15,952 nucleotides of DNA from Rickettsia typhi (GTDB lineage Bacteria; Pseudomonadota; Alphaproteobacteria; Rickettsiales; UBA1997). Position numbers and translations under genes: made by a program. Under the pieces are notes generated by a model. That model was not told the origin of the DNA and ran no database searches. It was given only the letters and a program-made list of their open reading frames with translations. This document shows positions 15,905 to 15,952 of the stretch, piece by piece. Position 1 is the first letter of the stretch; each line of letters opens with the position of its first letter. The stretch lies in assembly GCA_945903615.1 (NCBI GenBank), contig CAMDOL010000020.1, forward strand, positions 1 to 15,952, in the 5' to 3' direction.

Positions 15905-15952
15905 CAAGTGACTAGTTATTTTTAAAAATTCGAAATCCCACCATCCTATAAT

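Noticed and set aside
15925..15945. TTCGAAATCCCACC near the right edge, resembling a tRNA T-arm
   Set aside because: The flanking bases do not form a T stem or an acceptor stem on either strand.
15912..15952. Possible C-terminus of an upstream gene (RMVGFRIFKNN then TAG) at the right edge, minus strand
   Set aside because: Only about a dozen codons are visible and they match no family recognised, so no gene can be supported.
1..15952. CRISPR arrays, insertion sequences and prophage structural genes
   Set aside because: No regularly spaced repeats, transposase motifs or phage structural proteins were seen. The BRO-like gene is the only phage-related signature.

Overview
The window is a strongly AT-rich stretch of bacterial chromosome. 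The gene set points to an alphaproteobacterium, most likely a host-associated or reduced Rickettsiales/Holosporales-like lineage. The reasons are the ubiquinone gene coq7, the alphaproteobacterial flavour of the housekeeping proteins, genes packed tightly with overlaps, a decaying gene, a rearranged dnaE, and the near absence of Shine-Dalgarno motifs. This placement is inference from gene content and composition, not from a marker phylogeny.

Left block (1-3543, + strand): an accessory two-gene unit. A BRO-N/antirepressor-like protein overlaps by 4 nt (ATGA) a helicase-nuclease of the type III restriction Res family. An identical ATGA at the left edge suggests a further gene upstream, possibly the Mod methyltransferase. 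The bro-like gene contains a 25-bp palindrome. A 58-nt palindromic element and a rho-independent terminator close the unit.

Middle + strand (3547-6227): coq7 (ubiquinone synthesis) and, 2 nt later, glyS (glycyl-tRNA synthetase beta subunit). The usual partner glyQ is not present here.

Right block (6216-15848, - strand), in transcription order: gpsA, guaA, mntP, pyrC, kup, a decayed virK/ybjX-like (DUF535) pseudogene, tRNA-Leu(CAA), uppP, and a 389-codon ORF encoding only the C-terminal third of DNA polymerase III alpha (dnaE). Several neighbours overlap or lie within a few bases of each other: gpsA/guaA TAATG, guaA/mntP ATGA, 5 nt between pyrC and kup, and 6 nt between uppP and dnaE'. The tRNA has its own sigma70-like promoter. 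The dnaE fragment converges on glyS with a 12-nt 3' overlap.

The points most worth a second look are the BRO plus Res unit and its internal palindrome, the intact but split dnaE C-terminal module carrying a clamp-binding motif, the palindromic element and terminator that appear to be reused as the coq7 promoter region, and the two-lesion virK pseudogene.
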